Positions 59,870 through 64,000 of a stretch of DNA of 64,000 nt are shown piece by piece. Made by a program: the position numbers and the translations under genes. The stretch is from Endomychus coccineus (lineage: Eukaryota > Arthropoda > Insecta > Coleoptera > Endomychidae). The first letter of the stretch is position 1. Each line of letters starts with the position of its first letter. The notes beneath the pieces were generated by a model. The model did not search any database and was not told the DNA's origin. It saw only the letters and a list, made by a program, of their open reading frames with translations. The stretch is taken from contig OY294067.1 of the NCBI GenBank assembly GCA_958510875.1, positions 137,919,726 through 137,983,725 on the forward strand. The letters run 5' to 3'.

Positions 59870-60153
59870 AATTCAATACGACATAATTTATCTCTACATA
59901 ATCGTTTCATGAGGGTTCAAAATGAAGGGACTGGTAAATCGTCGTGGTGGATGATAAATCCGGACGCTAAGCCGGGAAAATCAGTGAGAAGGCGCGCGGC
60001 GTCTATGGAAACTAGTAAATTTGAGAAGAGAAGAGGGAGAGTAAAAAAGAAGGTAGATCTTCTACGAGAAGGAATACTACCAAACACAACGCCTAGTCCC
60101 AGTTCTTCAATTTCAGAAGGATTAGATAAATTTCCAGAATCACCTCTCCACAG
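59870..60153 (+). CDS. foxo: FOXO forkhead transcription factor, internal exon
   Basis: The exon is 284 bp, starts in phase 0 after TTGTTTCAG and ends CCACAG before GTGAGT, leaving two bases of a codon. It encodes 94 residues. Residues 1-36 are the recognition helix and wings of the forkhead domain ([27 protein letters not shown]). Residues 40-45, RRRAAS, fit the R-x-R-x-x-S site that Akt phosphorylates to send FOXO out of the nucleus. Residues 54-61, RRGRVKKK, are the basic nuclear-localisation segment. The tail [20 protein letters not shown] is typical of insect FOXO. The protein activates stress-response and growth-restraint genes when insulin signalling is low. The preceding codon should be Lys of the G-W-K-N-S junction; that upstream exon is not in the window. 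No defects seen; the only intact gene piece here. Confidence 0.96.
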
Positions 60154-60631
60154 GTGAGTTAGATTACATATTCCTCGTCATTCCTATTTGTTTCATGAAT
60201 ACATTACCATAGTCATAGATCATTTGCGCGATTATTCATAACTTTTCTTCTACTTCAATTCGGCCGAAAGTTAAGATACAACCGGAATATAAGTTGACAT
60301 ATAGTGATTCAATTGTGAAGCAATTTAGAAGGGATTAGCCAAAAACAACAAGTACACCAAGAGAAGTGAGCCTTGGAGTGAGGTTAGCATAGGCGGAAAA
60401 TCATAAGACCATCGAAAAAGGGCAGAGCCTCGTGGTGGGGTTAACTTAGGTGGAAAATAGGCAGAGGCTGAAGGTAGAGTGGAGGGGATGTCCCAAGTTG
60501 ATCACTACCTACTCACTTCTATACATAAAAAACTCCGTCAAATGTCTTTATTATCAAAAATATACGAGGAGCAACATTGAAATGTTACATCTGTTTATAG
60601 GGAGTTTTTTCTGGAAGAAACCAATTGTTAC

Positions 60632-61172
60632 TGAACTAGAATGTTCAAGAAGTGAATGTGGTATTCCCACAATTGAAAAAGTACAAATATTCTGGGAGTT
60701 CTTGTAATATAAATGATGATTTGATCAGAAAAAGGGAATAGACTGAAAATCCTTAGTCAAATAAAATATATTATTTGGGGGGTTGGTGTTCTTGAAGATA
60801 AATTCGTTCTACATATTTACTTCTCATCTTTAATAGTTGAATATAACTTAGCTAAATTACAGGAAGCAGTGGTGACAATTGAAAAAGTAAATTGTGATTC
60901 GACTTCTTGTATTTAACAAATCTACAATATTCTTCAAATTCAAGTCCCAATGATCTATCTGTTTGACCAATATATCTAGCAATACGGTACATTGTGAGAG
61001 CAAATTTTATTCATAGCCTTTTTGAGTAAGTCGGGTATATTTTGAAAGTGAACTCATAACAAGAAATTGTATTCAAACGGAATGAATGTAGTGATATTCA
61101 AAATAATATTTGTATTTTGATTTGTTTGTATATTGTAATCACTCTTGATAAAAATTTGTTGATTTAAACCAC
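60632..61172. repeat. Exact duplicated segment, copy A
   Basis: Identical as far as I can read to 63460-64000, offset 2828. The match begins at TGAACTAGAATG and runs at least to the window end. If the unit is 60632-63459, this is a tandem duplication whose second copy is cut by the window. Confidence 0.95.
60930..61070 (-). pseudogene. Decayed GIY-YIG (Penelope-like) endonuclease fragment
   Basis: The minus strand reads, across frames, NIPDLLKKAMNKICSHNVPY, then ARYIGQTDRSLGLEFEEYCR and FVKYKKSN. The Y-I-G-Q-T-x-R-S-L core and following basic helix are those of a GIY-YIG nuclease as in Penelope-like elements, of a subfamily different from PLE 1 and PLE 2 (which have Y-V-G-Q-T). The same fragment is repeated in copy B near 63760-63900. 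Confidence 0.65.
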
Positions 61173-62873
61173 ACGGAATAATTCAAAATGTCCCTTGTAT
61201 TTACAAATTGCATTCTTATTCGAAATTGTCCTACAATACAATAAACATGTCGCTGAAATTTGGCTGCGTTTATAGAGAAAATGTTTCCCAATATTTCCAT
61301 ATCCTGTCGATCAAACTTAGTTACTATCTTGCAAATTCACCTTTTTTTCTGGTAGTTTTGTTCAAAATTCCGTTATGTTCTATTGGAAGGCGTCCGTGCA
61401 GTTAGCAGACGTGAATACGAAAAATTTTTCGCGTGTAGGTCGAAAGTTACGACGGGTGTACGTCTTTGTCATATTATACAGGATGTGAAGTCTAGAAACA
61501 GCAAATGTGATATGTCGTAAAACGATACCTACTTACTTACTGTCGCGGAAGACTACCAACTTGTAGGTGTATATTGTATAAACATGCTGTGCTTATTGTA
61601 CGATGTTCATCTAAGAAAAACTTCGAAATACATTTTTCAAAAGATAATCATTTAACGCAGACAAAATTTTCTTTGTATAACTTGACAGTTAATCTATCAT
61701 TACCATTTTATTTTTCAAATAAAACGCTATAATCTTTTTGGGTTCATGACAAATTTGCCAAAATTGTACCAAATATCACGATTTTGATATCTGATAGTGG
61801 TAATTGTTCTTTACGGACATGTTGGAAGGTTATGTTTCAATCTCTATTTCCAGATATTTTCTGAGATTAAAATACTCACCTTCCTATCGACAAGTAACGT
61901 GTGGGAACTCATAAAGTTGACAATAATTAATCGAAGTAGTATTCAGTTAATCATAATTTTCGAAATCAAATACCGGAATAGAAAAGGTAATGAATACCAT
62001 AGAATATCATAATCATCATTTATTACTTCATAACTACACTTCTATTTATCAGTTACTCGATGTATTCAGTATAATTGTCATGTGAGGTTGCCATTTATAT
62101 GAATATCGTTGAATAATAATAAGTTTAATTTTGACAATTTAGTCTGTATGTACTGAAATTCAATTGTTATTAATTGATCCCTGTATTAAACACCTCCACT
62201 AGTAATATCTTAGGTATATATAGGAGATTGAGAAATTGAATCTACATCAGATCTACAATACAGATATAAATTTAGGAGCCAAAAAGTATTCATATGAATA
62301 TGTTTTCCATGTTTGTAGGTTTGATATGGATGAACTCATATACTGCTATGATGTTCGATAAAAGGAAAATAGTAATAAAATCAGATCGATCACAAGTTAA
62401 GCTTCGTTTTCTAGAGTAACAAGCTATACGATAAAATAAAATATTTACGAGCATAATTAAGTTCTGGTAGAGTAAAATTTATTAAATCAAATGAATCAGC
62501 CATCGAACAAGAAAACGATAATAAGACTAACAATAACTGACAGCATATTTTCACGCTTCTGCGTGAATGAATTTAACTGAATGTTAACTATAAAGAGGGA
62601 GGTGCAATGTTGGCTTCTTACATATTTTTAGAACTGCAATTTTCATCATACACTCATACGATATCCAACATTTTTATCAGTCATTGTGGATGAAATATAG
62701 TAGTCAATGGTGCAAGATCGGGTAACATATCCTCCCAAAGGCTATTCTTGTGGCAGCATCAAATGAATGTACCCTAATCTCACATCAATATTTAGGAATC
62801 CAAATATATAATTCATTAACAGAGTTGCCATGTTAGAATGAGCTTCTAAACAAGAAATAATCAATTTTTATAA

Positions 62874-63005
62874 ATATTAACCATAAGGGTAATTAGGTCT
62901 CCGCAGCTAATAACTCCGGAAAGTTGTTCCGCCCTCTCAAACTCATCGGCGGATCGAGTATTCTGGGTCGATCGAGGGAGGCCTGCATACCTTTATGGTT
63001 AATAT
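62874..63005. repeat. Hairpin with 29-base arms and GC-rich core
   Basis: ATATTAACCATAAGGGTAAT, then TAGGTCTCC (62874-62902), pairs with GGAGGCCTGCATACCTTTAT, then GGTTAATAT (62977-63005), with about four mismatches. The 74-base core is GC-rich for this region (CTCCGGAAAGTTGTTCCGCC, CGGCGGATCGAG). It could be a tiny MITE or a structured RNA; no TSD was clear. Confidence 0.8.
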
Positions 63006-63459
63006 GTAGGAAGTAGTTGGTTCATTCATTGATTATTACATTTCGCCATGCTACGCTATGTTACTAACATTCCCTGTGACTACATTGAAGTACGAGATAA
63101 CTATATGGATATGTCCGATTTCAATGTACTAAATAGCTATTGTTTTACATTGCGTTGAGTTGTCTTGGAACATTTATTCTTGGGTAGATGACATTAGATG
63201 CTCCTGATCTCTCTAGAATGTTTATGAATAGGGTATTTATACCTAGACAGAGATACCAACCGGTAGCATTTATGGTATGATTATTTCTAGATATTGATGA
63301 GCTATTTTTTAAAGTGTCCTCAAGTATATTTGAGAAAAGTGCAAGAGAATTATAAGATTATAATTTATTCTGAGCGAAATGTAGCCTGATTCAGAAAATG
63401 AGACGTTCAAGAGAGCGGGGTGTAACATACAGAGAGTAATAGCGATGTATAGGACTATA

Positions 63460-64000
63460 TGAACTAGAATGTTCAAGAAGTGAATGTGGTATTCCCACAA
63501 TTGAAAAAGTACAAATATTCTGGGAGTTCTTGTAATATAAATGATGATTTGATCAGAAAAAGGGAATAGACTGAAAATCCTTAGTCAAATAAAATATATT
63601 ATTTGGGGGGTTGGTGTTCTTGAAGATAAATTCGTTCTACATATTTACTTCTCATCTTTAATAGTTGAATATAACTTAGCTAAATTACAGGAAGCAGTGG
63701 TGACAATTGAAAAAGTAAATTGTGATTCGACTTCTTGTATTTAACAAATCTACAATATTCTTCAAATTCAAGTCCCAATGATCTATCTGTTTGACCAATA
63801 TATCTAGCAATACGGTACATTGTGAGAGCAAATTTTATTCATAGCCTTTTTGAGTAAGTCGGGTATATTTTGAAAGTGAACTCATAACAAGAAATTGTAT
63901 TCAAACGGAATGAATGTAGTGATATTCAAAATAATATTTGTATTTTGATTTGTTTGTATATTGTAATCACTCTTGATAAAAATTTGTTGATTTAAACCAC
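63460..64000. repeat. Exact duplicated segment, copy B (runs off the window)
   Basis: Matches 60632-61172 with no difference seen, including the decayed GIY-YIG fragment. The preceding bases differ (ACTATA before B, TGTTAC before A), so 63460 is a sharp duplication boundary. Confidence 0.95.

Larger units (their letters stand above)
60154..64000 (+). other. foxo: Presumed next foxo intron
   Basis: After GTGAGT no further foxo coding is recognised up to the window end. The expected next exon, beginning inside a Ser or Arg codon, must lie beyond. The stretch contains a long exact duplication, a decayed GIY-YIG fragment and a GC-rich hairpin, all listed separately. Confidence 0.65.

Noticed and set aside
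1..64000. CRISPR arrays, rRNA and tRNA genes, bacterial operons
   Set aside because: No regularly spaced repeats, no rRNA or tRNA signatures and no bacterial gene organisation seen; the window is insect nuclear DNA.

Overview
The window reads as AT-rich nuclear DNA of an insect, most likely a beetle. The only intact, confidently host-derived coding sequence is one exon of the insulin-pathway transcription factor FOXO (59870-60153, + strand). It has a clean acceptor and donor, encodes the second half of the forkhead domain and the Akt-site/nuclear-localisation segment, and closely resembles what I recall of beetle FOXO. The exon for the first half of the forkhead domain is not visible upstream, so nearly 60 kb before the exon is best read as part of one very large foxo intron, and the sequence after it as the next intron. 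That reading is an inference.

Almost everything else recognisable is broken mobile DNA. In order: a BEL/Pao gag remnant (1.2-2.4 kb) running into a jockey-like reverse transcriptase tail (2.4-3.4 kb); an (AT)n tract abutting an R2/R4-type endonuclease tail (4.4-4.9 kb); a long fold-back repeat (5.3-6.6 kb); a dead mariner (7.7-8.9 kb); a degraded Ty3/gypsy element (9.7-13.8 kb); an RNase H fragment split by a small hairpin (14.0-14.7 kb); a 4-kb imperfect palindrome carrying a cysteine-rich reading frame and a 409-bp tandem duplication (15.4-19.4 kb); head-to-head jockey fragments (21.9-23.4 kb); two Penelope-like elements with GIY-YIG endonuclease remnants (24.5-26.5 and 33.8-34.9 kb), each followed by a hammerhead-ribozyme-like motif; a hAT fragment (26.8-27.0 kb); a GT-rich tract (28.35-28.55 kb); a TA-flanked MITE (30.0-30.4 kb); non-LTR reverse transcriptase fragments at 42.2-42.6, 46.3-47.0, 48.6-49.5 and 56.3-56.7 kb; a small Tc1/mariner tail (41.0 kb); and a Crypton-like tyrosine-recombinase fragment (58.4-59.0 kb) shortly upstream of the foxo exon.

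The other unusual structures are further hairpins (0.5-1.0, 45.3, 57.3, 58.2 and 62.9 kb), a CpG-rich non-repetitive block at 53.2-53.7 kb, an unrecognised coding-like frame interrupted by a single stop at 38.6-39.2 kb, and an exact duplication of at least 541 bp (60632-61172 and 63460-64000) after the foxo exon.

No operon-like gene cluster, CRISPR array, rRNA or tRNA gene was seen. The recurring theme is fold-back DNA: many elements lie head-to-head or as long inverted repeats, and RNA transcribed through them inside a foxo intron could form long double-stranded hairpins. I saw no convincing new multi-gene system. The strongest candidates for follow-up are the 4-kb palindrome with its cysteine-rich frame, the Penelope-linked ribozyme-like motifs, and the large fold-back elements.
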